From positions 28,134 to 92,133 of the forward strand of contig CAJUQM010000004.1 in the NCBI GenBank assembly GCA_910588005.1: a DNA stretch of 64,000 nt. Direction: 5' to 3'. Below are positions 49,401 through 57,272 of the stretch, in pieces. Source of the stretch: an uncultured Oscillibacter sp. (GTDB taxonomy: Bacteria > Bacillota > Clostridia > Oscillospirales > Oscillospiraceae). Below the pieces are notes generated by a model. That model was not told the DNA's origin. It searched no databases and saw nothing but the letters and a program-made list of their open reading frames with translations. The position numbers and the translations under genes were made by a program. Position 1 is the first letter of the stretch, and each line of letters begins with the position of its first letter.

Positions 49401-52389
49401 TGGCGTAGTTTTCCAGCGCCCCATAGTAGGCTGTTTCCTCCGGCGTCAGGGTTTCGCCGGACGCCAGCCGGGTTTGCGCCTCCTGTTCCAGCCGGGACAG
49501 GTTACAATGCAGCTCCATATAGGGGACAAATTCAGTCAGAAGCATATCCCGCTGGGCCTTGTCTGCCTCCCATGCCTCCGGCCCCTCATGTTTCAGCACA
49601 TGGTTTTTCCAGCTTTCATCCTGTGCGTAGTATTCGTGATAGCCCCGGATATGCTCGATCAGGGAACCGTCCCCGTCGCCAAAATCCTGCCGCCCCTCGT
49701 AGTTGTCCGGCTGCCCCTGAAACGAGAAGTCAATGCGGAACTTGGTCTTGTCGTACCAGCTCCCCGCATGGTCGGGCTGTTCCCGTTCCAGCCGTTTGGA
49801 ACTGTCCAGCGCCCCGAAAACGGCTTCGGCTTCATGCAGCGGCATTTGCTGGCCGTCTTTTAAGTGTGGGCTTTCGCTCCAAATAATCGTGACAATCGGC
49901 TCCGCTGCCGGGTCGTTGGCTATGGTCTGTTCCGCCCTTGCAACGGCAATTTCACTTTCCATCTGGCTTTTCATAAAGTCGTCCATGTAGCCGTGTTGCA
50001 GTTCAAAGCCCTTTTCGCACAGACGGTTGATAAGCTCGATCACCTTATCGGTGTCGTCCACGGCCTCGGCATATTCCATAATCAGGCGGCGTTCTCCGTC
50101 GCCCAAACGCGGGCCGTCCTTTTCGGCCAGCGCCACCAGCGCGGCGGCCCGTTCCGTAGGGGACGCCTCCGGCATCAACGGCTTTTCATTCAAAAGGCCG
50201 TCAATCCCATTCCATGCCTGCGGCTCCTGCCGGGGTTCGGAAATATCGCTGGCCTGTTCCGGGGCAGCGTGTTCCTGCTGGGCCTGCCGTTCCTGCTGAA
50301 GCTCTAACAGGTGGACTTCCATTTCATTGATAAGGTCATTGGCAGCGGCCCGGATCGTTTCAAGGGACGCCTGCAATTCTTTCAAATCCCTGCCGGAACT
50401 CCAATTTGCGATATACCCAAAGGAATAATCGGACGTGTCCAGCCCCCAATACTGGCATACCGCATAGGCTACGCTCTCGGCCTGCACCTCGCGGGTGGCC
50501 TTGTCTGGCTGTTTATCCTCCGCAAGATGGCTGTTTTTTTCATACAGGCGGGCGTGGGCGACTTCATGGATGGCAGTCTTTAGGGTCTGCAATTCGCTCA
50601 TGCCCGCATTGACGGTGATCCGCTGTTCCAGATAGAGGCAGCGGCCCTTGGCTCCGTCCAAAACCGGCTCAATGGATATGGCATAGGGGGACGATTTTTC
50701 CAAAGCCGCCTGCAAATCCTGAAACTGCTCCACGTCGCCGGACAGCATATCCACATGGGTCTTTGGAAGCTCCTTGCCCTCGGTCTGGCTTACGTCATAC
50801 ACTGATACCACACGATAGTCCGGCACCGTGATTTCCTGTTCCTCCATCACCGGCTTGCCGTTTTTGTCCTTGATGGGTTCGCCGGTGTCAGGGTCTTTCT
50901 TGGGAACGCGCTTTTTGACTGTGTAGAATTTAGGGGCTATGATTTTCAGCCCGGCTTCGCCCTGTTTTCGGGTGCGTTCAAATTCCGATTGCCATTTCCC
51001 TAAACCAGCTACCAGAGAAGCGTCCGGCTTTTGCAGGAAAATCAGCATGGTATTTCGGAAACTGTATGTGTGGAACTTGGACATTGAGGTGAGGTAGGCT
51101 TTGTAATTCTCACTGTCCAGAACACCCCGCACCCCGGCTTCCAGCCTGTCGGTGATCTCTTTCATGTATTCGTCTTTAGTCATGCCTTTTATGATAATCG
51201 GGCCTGCCTCCGGCAGAACAGCGGCGGGGGCCGCCGGTTCGGTGCGAAAGGCTTCCCGGTCGGCCTCCGGCTGGGGATAGGCCATCACCCGGTATTCCTC
51301 CGGCACTGGCTGTCCCTCATAGACACGCTGCCATTCGTCGCCGCTTTTCACCAGATAGCCGTAATCAGTGAAAACGCCATGCTCGGCGTTGGCAATATGC
51401 AGGCCAAAGCGGGGCAGGAAGATCCCCGCTTTCCATTCCTCCGGCATATCCACCATGCCGGAACGGTTCAGGTAGTAGTCCCCCAACTGGCCGGTGCCGG
51501 TAACATCCGGCAGATGCACATAGAAATCCACGTTGTCGGGGTAGTCGATGATCTGGCCGATGCTGTGGAAGTCGCTCTGCGGGCTTGTCAGGGCGGCGTT
51601 CAGCTCCGCAAGCTCGGCGGCGTCCAGCTTTTCCAGTCTTGCAGCAAGGAAGTTCAGTTCGTCCACGTCGGCGGACAGCACCAGATCGCGGGGCAGCTTG
51701 ACAGGATGCTCCTGCGGGCTTCGATAGTCGTACAAGAAAAAGTCCTGCGGATTGTCGGCGCTGATGCCGATTTCCCGCAGGGCTTCTTGTAGCTTTTCGG
51801 TTGTGGTCGGCAAAGAAAGCCAAAGGCCCTCTTTGCCTTGCTCATAACGCTGGCGGTTGTGAAGCAGGATAGAAAATACTTCGCTCATGGGTTCACTCCT
51901 TTCTCGGTCTTGCTCCATCAATTTCTGCATCAACTCATAGTCCTCAATGCTCATGTGGCCGTCATAGGTGTACGGGTCGATGTCGTCCCCACGGTAGGGG
52001 CGCTCATAAAACGGCAGTCCGGCAGCATGGGCTTTCTCCCGCGCTGCCTCCAACACATCCGGCGGCAGCTCGTCGCTGTGGGCCTCTATGAATGGGGAAA
52101 TGTTGTTCAGGCCGTTGTCGTAGTGGTGGTGTACTCCGGCAGCCAGCTCCGCCACGTTCATTTCCTCGCCCAGATAGCCGGAATAGTAGCCGTTTACCAC
52201 AACGGCCTGTGGGTTGGCGGCCTGTATCTCTGCAAGCCGCGCCCTGTCCTCTGGATAAAGGGTGTCGTCCAGATCAAGGTGAAACGCCTCCGCCTGCCAG
52301 CTCCGGCCCTCGCGCCAGAACGCCAGCCATGCAATGCCGTTTCGCAGGTCGTCTTGATACTCTGATACCATGTCCCTAAGACTTGCCAT
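46471..52389 (-). CDS. 1972-aa multidomain ICE protein with ArdA, ArdC/zincin and YodL domains
   Basis: Domains seen in order: an N-terminal domain (about 1-115); an ArdA-like anti-restriction region (about 167-370; FSILLHNRQRYEQGKEGLWL, VHLPDVTGTGQLGDYYLNRS); an ArdC-like ssDNA-binding region (about 398-520); a zincin metallopeptidase with HEVAH at 608-612; Glu/Gln/Pro-rich linkers; a middle region with NYYYSINEGAARRAKEMNSY (about 1093); and a C-terminal YodL domain (about 1765-1870; GHSLSVSDVVVV). It probably enters or acts in the recipient to blunt host restriction. Start ATG 52389 follows AAAGGAGG. Confidence 0.82.
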   Translation of the reverse strand: MASLRDMVSEYQDDLRNGIAWLAFWREGRSWQAEAFHLDLDDTLYPEDRARLAEIQAANPQAVVVNGYYSGYLGEEMNVAELAAGVHHHYDNGLNNISPFIEAHSDELPPDVLEAAREKAHAAGLPFYERPYRGDDIDPYTYDGHMSIEDYELMQKLMEQDRERSEPMSEVFSILLHNRQRYEQGKEGLWLSLPTTTEKLQEALREIGISADNPQDFFLYDYRSPQEHPVKLPRDLVLSADVDELNFLAARLEKLDAAELAELNAALTSPQSDFHSIGQIIDYPDNVDFYVHLPDVTGTGQLGDYYLNRSGMVDMPEEWKAGIFLPRFGLHIANAEHGVFTDYGYLVKSGDEWQRVYEGQPVPEEYRVMAYPQPEADREAFRTEPAAPAAVLPEAGPIIIKGMTKDEYMKEITDRLEAGVRGVLDSENYKAYLTSMSKFHTYSFRNTMLIFLQKPDASLVAGLGKWQSEFERTRKQGEAGLKIIAPKFYTVKKRVPKKDPDTGEPIKDKNGKPVMEEQEITVPDYRVVSVYDVSQTEGKELPKTHVDMLSGDVEQFQDLQAALEKSSPYAISIEPVLDGAKGRCLYLEQRITVNAGMSELQTLKTAIHEVAHARLYEKNSHLAEDKQPDKATREVQAESVAYAVCQYWGLDTSDYSFGYIANWSSGRDLKELQASLETIRAAANDLINEMEVHLLELQQERQAQQEHAAPEQASDISEPRQEPQAWNGIDGLLNEKPLMPEASPTERAAALVALAEKDGPRLGDGERRLIMEYAEAVDDTDKVIELINRLCEKGFELQHGYMDDFMKSQMESEIAVARAEQTIANDPAAEPIVTIIWSESPHLKDGQQMPLHEAEAVFGALDSSKRLEREQPDHAGSWYDKTKFRIDFSFQGQPDNYEGRQDFGDGDGSLIEHIRGYHEYYAQDESWKNHVLKHEGPEAWEADKAQRDMLLTEFVPYMELHCNLSRLEQEAQTRLASGETLTPEETAYYGALENYAKECRPLLNQGQYQLPEPPKLSDFDQSLQDYKEQVQAEIAQEAADAGMTVEEYAAAGYEAPAAPEPEPAPEQPQEAQKPPQQEAPEPPTKEPAASNYYYSINEGAARRAKEMNSYSDYKPGSATAEYRHYVDNAFEIAQAQKKRVDPMYHEKIDSLLDTYARKLAANMNHSYAIDARVPSILIAGGSNFPVRQKEKQNAARDSNMQEWQYIQGLLNKIRSTGMGGIRQDDPQAIPKLEKKLAGLEKAQETMKAVNAYYRKHGTLDGCPHLSPENLEKLKAAMVSGWHYEKKPFQSWELSNNNAEIRRIRQRIDSLTRARETVYVGWEFEGGHVEANREQSRLQVFFEDKPDADARQQLKEHGFRWAPSVGAWQRLLNGNAYYAADRISSIQPLTGEKPTELQRSSIRQQQAQMAQAQAEPEECVYRVHAATRSDSPENLYLLQAYVPQSDGTVKIGAVLYAGMEEKCRELLDQLNTGELTQEAVKELYAKEQEQPQEAAPEQEAAPEPEQEITPEPETAQDDVAAAEPQEKSADKPLTDLQKKAVEIADRYKDLPLQGKIDIIAQAFGCKTGEIRTSPCTGKWRGTSDMSIHFDNGASLFIGNHLTPKAKTVKVQTECVNSALVHFNPEIVQATKEAALPVLLQREAKDNEIAAQKGLKPYTLLNVEFNDGADEQTGGYIGWYYVTLAVDGKICTHLETGLSHDIADGKVSDTPTRADYFTAGALKETDVDYVFNNVGFSSASTLYALPLREDVRERAEQTLAQRSADQPERDTFSIYQVPAGPEGRDFRYRPYEELQAAGLTVDRKNYELIYTAPLDGKTTLEDIYRTFNADDRPAGFRGHSLSVSDVVVVNRGGKGEAHYCDSIGFTPVPEFMQESSIKTAEMSTEQNYNMIDGTLNNAPSMGELEARAKAGEQISLFDVAEAAKAEAQKPKQPRPASKTAQRQKKPSIRAQLKAAKEEQAKKPPQREKSKELEV

Positions 52390-52424
52390 CGGCAGCCCTC
52401 CTTTCTGAAAAATGGCATAAGAAA

Positions 52425-52453
52425 AGCAGGAAACCTTTCAAAGATTTCCTGCT
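52425..52453 (-). terminator. Terminator behind the AT-rich lipoprotein gene
   Basis: AGCAGGAAA (52425-52433) and TTTCCTGCT (52445-52453) pair; the minus-strand exit is TTTTCTT. It ends the lipoprotein mRNA before the large ArdA gene. Confidence 0.75.
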
Positions 52454-52523
52454 GGGTCGTGCCGCCGGTGGGCGGCGGTTATTCAGTTTTGAAAGTTCGG
52501 ATTAGATTGGCCCGATACATTTA

Positions 52524-53048
52524 TTATTCTTTGACTGTACCAGCATAAATAATACTATCGTCAGAAATACCATCTATCTGTAAAATCATTTTGCAATGTA
52601 TTTCATCTCCAGTAAGATAAAAGGTGTTTTCTCCCGCTTTGAGTTCTACGCTTTCTTCACTCCAAATAGCATTATAGGCTTCCTCTGTTGCAGGCAATAA
52701 TTCTATTGTGGTAGGCGTAGTGTCGGAATTATTATAATACCCTAAAATTGCGCCTTCTTTATCATCTGTACTATAAGTGTATCGTAAGATTGCGTTTGCA
52801 TCGTTGGCTAAATTGAGATAATAGATTTCTGTATCTTCGGCAGCCAAATCCAATTCTACTGTTGTTTCTGTGCGTTCACTCTCTTGCTTGGAAGTTGTAT
52901 TGTCGGTTTGGCTTTCATCGTTTGTGGACGTTTCGCTGATAGCTTCTTTTGTTTCCTCTTTATTTTCGTCATGGCTGTTTGAAGAAACGCAACCTGACAT
53001 GGAGAGTATCAGGCATATAGCACAAAATATTGACAGAGCTTTTTTCAT
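52524..53048 (-). CDS. AT-rich cargo lipoprotein
   Basis: 174 residues with signal KKALSIFCAICLILSMSGC and lipobox SMSGC. A Ser/Glu/Thr-rich linker (about 22-65) leads to a beta-rich domain (about 70-174). ATG 53048 follows GGAGG. The gene is AT-rich in a GC-rich block and has its own terminator, so it was probably inserted into the transfer operon. No domain recognised; it may bind a cell-surface ligand. Confidence 0.7.
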   Translation of the reverse strand: MKKALSIFCAICLILSMSGCVSSNSHDENKEETKEAISETSTNDESQTDNTTSKQESERTETTVELDLAAEDTEIYYLNLANDANAILRYTYSTDDKEGAILGYYNNSDTTPTTIELLPATEEAYNAIWSEESVELKAGENTFYLTGDEIHCKMILQIDGISDDSIIYAGTVKE

Positions 53049-53265
53049 ATACTCATCCTCCGTTCCATTTACTATCCCAATATTACCATAAAAATCTTTG
53101 AATGTGTTTAGGAAATGCTTAAAACTTTCTTAAAGTAGATTTCCTGTCGGGTGGTGTCGCCAATATAATAGGCTGTTCTACCAATATCTAATTTGCTACC
53201 AGTTTTATTATACCATGCTTATTACTTATAAAAATAGCTGAATTGTAAACTTTTTGAACAGAAAC
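53049..53265. other. Upstream region of the cargo lipoprotein
   Basis: AT-rich and noncoding. CTTAAA is repeated at 53118-53123 and 53129-53134, 11 bp apart, reminiscent of response-regulator half-sites. No gene seen. Confidence 0.35.
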
Positions 53266-53367
53266 AGGGGTTTGGGGATATGCCCCAAAAAGCAAAATCC
53301 CCGGCCCGGCAGGGTGGGCCGGGTCAGGGATTTGCCGGAAGTGTGGCTACACTTCCTATGCTTGCTG
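53266..53367 (-). repeat. Inverted second copy of the oriT-like region
   Basis: Read on the minus strand it matches 42770-42866: AGCAAGCATA, then hairpin GGAAGTGT-AGCC-ACACTTCC (53356-53337), a GC stem (CCCGGCCC/GGGCCGGG), TTTTGCTTTTTGGGG and a CCCCAA arm. The outer blocks are identical, the centre differs. It begins 5 bp after the topB stop. Confidence 0.65.
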
Positions 53368-53371
53368 CTTT

Positions 53372-55465
53372 TTAGTTTTTGTCCCTCCGTTCAATACGAT
53401 AGTTGACGTATTTCCCGCCGGTATCAGCCAGAAGTACCGTCCCGTCGTAGGTTTTCCCGGTTTTCATGGAGCGCAGGCCCTTTACCTTTGCCTTTCCGTC
53501 TTTGAGCAGCGCAGCGGCGATTTTCGGCGTGAACGCCTTGCCCCGTTCCTCAAAAAATCGGTCATTCTTCCACATGACAAACTGGCAGGCCCGGTTTCCG
53601 CAGTAATAGTTCTTCTTGCCCTCGTAGACAGCTTCGCCGCAGCGGGGACACTTGCCGATAGCCACGCGCTCGGCCTGAAACAATTTCTGCGCGTCCTCGC
53701 TGATCTGCGAATAGCCGGAAATCAGGCCGCGCGTCATTTCCTCAATGCCAGCCATGAAGCCGTCCGGGTCAGCCTCGCCCTTGGCAATGGCCGTCAGCTT
53801 GGTTTCCCATTCGGCGGTGAGCTGGGGAGAGGTCAGCACATCCGGCAGGACACAGGCAAGGTTGTGGCCGTCCTTGGTGGGAAGAAGCTGCTTGCCTTTC
53901 CGTTCCACAAATCCCATCTGCACCAGCTTTTCCAGAATGGAAGCGCGAGTGGCCGGGGTTCCCAATCCCTGCCGCTCGGCGTCCTCCGGCATATCCTCGG
54001 CCCCGGCCCGTTCCATAGCCGACAGAAGCGTGTCCTCGGTGTAGGGCTTGGGCGGCGTGGTGAAATGCTCGGTGATAGAAGCCTCCACCTTGTCAAAGGT
54101 CTGGCCCTCGGTGATCTCCGGCAGTTCCCGCGCCAGCTCCGGCGCGTCCTCGTCGGCGTCGGTCTTGAAAGAAGCCTTAAAGCGCCGGTCAATCTCTCTC
54201 CATCCCGGCGTCAGGACGGTCTTTCCCTTGGCGGTAAACTCTTTCCCGGCGCAGGTGAATGTGGCGGTGACGGCCTCATACACATGGGGCGCGGCCACGG
54301 CGCACAGGAGCTTGCAGCACACAAGGGACAGCAGTTTCTTTTCGCCCTCGGTCAGCCCGTCAAAGCCTTTCCGCACAAATTCCATTGTGGGGATGATGGC
54401 GTGGTGGTCGCTCACCTTTTTGCTGTTCAGCACCCGGCCAAACTGCGGGGAAATGTCAAGGCCCACCGCAAAAGGAAGCAGCGGCCACAGGCCGGACACG
54501 ATGCTTTCCGCCGCAGGCTGCATATCGTCGGTAAGATACTGGCTGTCGGTGCGGGGATAGGTCAGCAGTTTCTTTTCATAAAGCTGCTGGGCGTAGTCAA
54601 GGGTCTGCTTGGCGGTAAATCCAAACAGGCGGTTGGCCTCCCGCTGCAACGTCGTAAGGTCGTAGAGGCGGGGCGGCTGCTCCGTCTTTTTCTCCCGCTT
54701 CACCGATACACAAACGGCCTGCGCTCCTGCACAGGCCGTCTTGATGGCGTCGGCGTCGGCAGCACTGGAAACGCGGTCGCTGGCCGCCTCCATGCCGCCC
54801 GCCGCGATATGGACAACGTGATATTTCTCTTTCTTGAAATCGCTGATCTTGGCCTCCCGGTCAACCAGCATTTTCAGGGTAGGCGTCTGGACACGGCCCA
54901 CGGTCAGGGTCTTGTGGTAGAGGATGGAGAAAAGCCGGGTGGCGTTAATCCCCACCAGCCAATCGGCCTGCGCCCGGCACAGGGCCGATTGATACAGGTT
55001 GTCATAGTCGGCCCCCGGTTTCAGGTTGGCAAAGCCCTCCCGGATGGCGGCGTCCTCCATGCTGGAAATCCAAAGCCGCTTGAACGGCTTTTTGCAGCCC
55101 GCCATCTGGTAGACGAAACGGAAAATCAACTCCCCCTCGCGCCCGGCATCCGTGGCGCACACAAGGCCGTCCACGTCGGGGCGCTCCATCAGGGAACGCA
55201 GGATGTCAAACTGCTTTTTCTTCTCGTCCGGGATGATGTACTGCCATTCCTGCGGCAAAATCGGCAGATCGTCATAGGCCCATTTCTTATAGCGGGGGTC
55301 ATAGGCCCCGGCGTCGGCAAGGGAAACAAGGTGGCCGATGCACCAGCTCACCAGATAGCCGCCTCCCTCCATGTAGCCGTCCTGTTTCTTGGTGGCCCCG
55401 ATCACGCCCGCAATGCTGCGGGCGACGCTCGGTTTCTCTGCAATTACAAGAATATGTGAAGTCAT
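53372..55465 (-). CDS. topB: DNA topoisomerase III
   Basis: 697 residues, type IA. Toprim region VIAEKPSVARSIAGVIGATK and CATDAGREGELIFRF; catalytic Tyr in LLTYPRTDSQYL; GLGTPATRASI. A C-terminal zinc ribbon, CPRCGEAVYEGKKNYYCGNR, then RACQFVMWK. ICE-borne TopB is usual in this family and should resolve DNA intermediates in transfer or replication. ATG 55465 lies 3 bp after the DUF4366 stop. Confidence 0.95.
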   Translation of the reverse strand: MTSHILVIAEKPSVARSIAGVIGATKKQDGYMEGGGYLVSWCIGHLVSLADAGAYDPRYKKWAYDDLPILPQEWQYIIPDEKKKQFDILRSLMERPDVDGLVCATDAGREGELIFRFVYQMAGCKKPFKRLWISSMEDAAIREGFANLKPGADYDNLYQSALCRAQADWLVGINATRLFSILYHKTLTVGRVQTPTLKMLVDREAKISDFKKEKYHVVHIAAGGMEAASDRVSSAADADAIKTACAGAQAVCVSVKREKKTEQPPRLYDLTTLQREANRLFGFTAKQTLDYAQQLYEKKLLTYPRTDSQYLTDDMQPAAESIVSGLWPLLPFAVGLDISPQFGRVLNSKKVSDHHAIIPTMEFVRKGFDGLTEGEKKLLSLVCCKLLCAVAAPHVYEAVTATFTCAGKEFTAKGKTVLTPGWREIDRRFKASFKTDADEDAPELARELPEITEGQTFDKVEASITEHFTTPPKPYTEDTLLSAMERAGAEDMPEDAERQGLGTPATRASILEKLVQMGFVERKGKQLLPTKDGHNLACVLPDVLTSPQLTAEWETKLTAIAKGEADPDGFMAGIEEMTRGLISGYSQISEDAQKLFQAERVAIGKCPRCGEAVYEGKKNYYCGNRACQFVMWKNDRFFEERGKAFTPKIAAALLKDGKAKVKGLRSMKTGKTYDGTVLLADTGGKYVNYRIERRDKN

Positions 55466-55467
55466 AA

Positions 55468-56280
55468 TTATTCATCCTCCTTTTTCGGTTCATCTTCATC
55501 CAGCAGGTAATCGTCTAACGGTCTGGCCTCCACCTCGCCGGTGTCGTCGTCCACCTCCGGGGCCGGTTCGTCCTCGTCGTCGTCCTCGTCCTCCCCGAAG
55601 TCGTATTCGTCCAGATCGTCATTGCCCTTGGTGCTGGCTTTTGGCTTCTTAAACTTGAAGAAGTAAAGGGCCGCGCCGCCGCCAATGAGCAGTACCACAA
55701 GGAACACAATCAGGCCGCCCATGCTGTTTCCGGCTTCTTCCGGCTCGGCGGTTTCTGCCGGTTCCTCGGCTTCCGGCGCTGCGCCCACACAGGCCGTCAG
55801 GTTATTTTTGCAGACCGGGCAGGCGGTGTTGACAGCCCCGGCCTCGCATTTCTCCGCACAGGTGCAAACCTCCGGCTCCGCCTCGCCGTCCTCCAACAGT
55901 GCTTGCAGGTCGGCGTCGTCCACTTGGTTGAGGAAATGGACGGATGTTTCCTTGTCCTCGTTGGCCCGGTCGATCAGGATATAAAAATAGTTGCCTGCCT
56001 TGGTGGTAACGGTAATAAGCTGTTTATCGCCGTAGAAATCATCCACCAGTGCGGCATTGCCCTCCGGGGTGACGGGTACGCCCTCCGGCTCCATCTCGAT
56101 CCCCCCGGTGGTGGGTTCCTCGGTTTCCTCCGGCACTTCTTCCGGGGCCTCCGTGGTTTCCGGCAGCGGTTCCGGGTCAGGGTCAACGCCCCCGGCAAAG
56201 GCGGTGGTGGAAAAGGCCGCAAAGCACAGCATAACGGCCAGCGTCGCGGCAAAGGTACGGATGATTTTCTTATTCTTCAT
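55468..56280 (-). CDS. DUF4366-type membrane protein
   Basis: 270 residues: signal peptide (KKIIRTFAATLAVMLCFAAF), a long Glu/Pro/Thr-rich stretch, a domain with FYGDKQLITVTTKAGNYFYI and a four-Cys CTCAEKCEAG/CPVCKNN segment, then a membrane helix (GGLIVFLVVLLIGGGAALYF, about 205-225) and a very acidic Asp/Glu cytoplasmic tail. Known only from ICEs of this type; probably part of the transfer apparatus at the cell surface. ATG 56280 gives 9 nt to AGGAGG; an ATG two codons earlier is possible. Confidence 0.82.
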   Translation of the reverse strand: MKNKKIIRTFAATLAVMLCFAAFSTTAFAGGVDPDPEPLPETTEAPEEVPEETEEPTTGGIEMEPEGVPVTPEGNAALVDDFYGDKQLITVTTKAGNYFYILIDRANEDKETSVHFLNQVDDADLQALLEDGEAEPEVCTCAEKCEAGAVNTACPVCKNNLTACVGAAPEAEEPAETAEPEEAGNSMGGLIVFLVVLLIGGGAALYFFKFKKPKASTKGNDDLDEYDFGEDEDDDEDEPAPEVDDDTGEVEARPLDDYLLDEDEPKKEDE

Positions 56281-56524
56281 CGGCATTGTCCTCCTGTTCA
56301 AACTCCGGCTGCGGGGCCGGGGGTGCCTGTAAAGCGCCGCCGCGTACAAAGGCGGCGAACTCCTGCGGGGTCATGTTCAGGCCGCGCACAAGCTGGACGA
56401 TCTGCAAATTTTCCTGTTCGGTTTTGGCTGCTTCCAGCTCCCGAAGCTGCTTTTGCAGCTCCGCGATCTTGGTTTTGGTTTTCTCAATATCCCGTTCGAT
56501 ACGGTCAAGTTTGTTGGTTGCCAT
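56270..56524 (-). CDS. DUF4315-type small protein
   Basis: 84 residues. A coiled coil (LDRIERDIEKTKTKIAELQKQLRELEAA, about 5-32) precedes GLNMTPQEFAAFVRGGAL. AAAGGAG lies 8 nt before ATG 56524. Conserved between DUF4366 and the reductase-like gene in Tn1549-like ICEs. Its end overlaps the DUF4366 start. Confidence 0.82.
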   Translation of the reverse strand: MATNKLDRIERDIEKTKTKIAELQKQLRELEAAKTEQENLQIVQLVRGLNMTPQEFAAFVRGGALQAPPAPQPEFEQEDNADEE

Positions 56525-56529
56525 AGTCA

Positions 56530-57252
56530 TTACTCCTTTCCAAATCGTTCTTGCCACGAAAAGTTGCGCCCCAATCCCTTTACGGTTTTAAGATAGGGCA
56601 TGGCGTTGGTTTCCAGTGCAAGCGCCCTCTGATACAGAGTGGGATAATGGTGTTTCAAATACAAAATCTCCGGCTGCCTCATGCTGGGACAAAAAAAGCA
56701 GGAAGATTTACCCGGCTGCGGTAAGCCTGCCGTCTGAATTGCTCGGATACAATCTTTCCTGTCCCAGCCCCATTCTTCAATCAAAGGGTAACAGTTATGA
56801 TATTTTTTGTCGGCCTCGTCAATTTTGCTGGAATGGAGATACCGCTTCATTTCCCCGGCATCATAGCCGATAAAGCGGTTGACTTTCTCTCCATTCCTCC
56901 AAATTTCCCGGCATGGTTGATACTGATTGCAAAATTTTTCCTGCGGCCCGATTTTGTGTTTTTGGGAACACCGCTTATGCCCGTAGGCAATCGACGGCAG
57001 AGTGTGAGAACATAAACACTCCATTTCAAGGGTCAGGCGGTTCCCATAACGGTCAAACTTTTCAACCACGGTGATCTGCGGCATCCCGTGGACGGTCAGC
57101 CAGCGGTTCATTTGCTGGATAAATTGATAGGTATGGGGATGCTCTGCCCCGGTGTCTGCAAATAAAATCAGGTCAACCGGGATGTGGTGCTGATAAAGGC
57201 CAACAAGTAAGGCGGCACTGTTCGTACCGCCCCCAAAGGAAACAATATTGAT
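56530..57252 (-). CDS. PAPS-reductase/PP-loop ATPase-like protein without a standard start codon
   Basis: About 240 residues if read from ATC 57252, six bases after AAAGGAGG. The frame then opens NIVSFGGGTNSAALLVGLY, a PP-loop (SFGGGTNS), then DLILFADTGAEHPHTY and a C-terminal CIRAIQTAGLPQPGKSSCFF with Cys pairs. The first ATG is at 57111 and would discard the PP-loop. No ATG, GTG or TTG is in frame between the ribosome binding site and the conserved block. It belongs to the PAPS-reductase-like family of ICE and phage genes that includes DNA-modification partners. Confidence 0.65.
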   Translation of the reverse strand: MNIVSFGGGTNSAALLVGLYQHHIPVDLILFADTGAEHPHTYQFIQQMNRWLTVHGMPQITVVEKFDRYGNRLTLEMECLCSHTLPSIAYGHKRCSQKHKIGPQEKFCNQYQPCREIWRNGEKVNRFIGYDAGEMKRYLHSSKIDEADKKYHNCYPLIEEWGWDRKDCIRAIQTAGLPQPGKSSCFFCPSMRQPEILYLKHHYPTLYQRALALETNAMPYLKTVKGLGRNFSWQERFGKE

Positions 57253-57272
57253 AAAATTCCTCCTTTCTGGCG

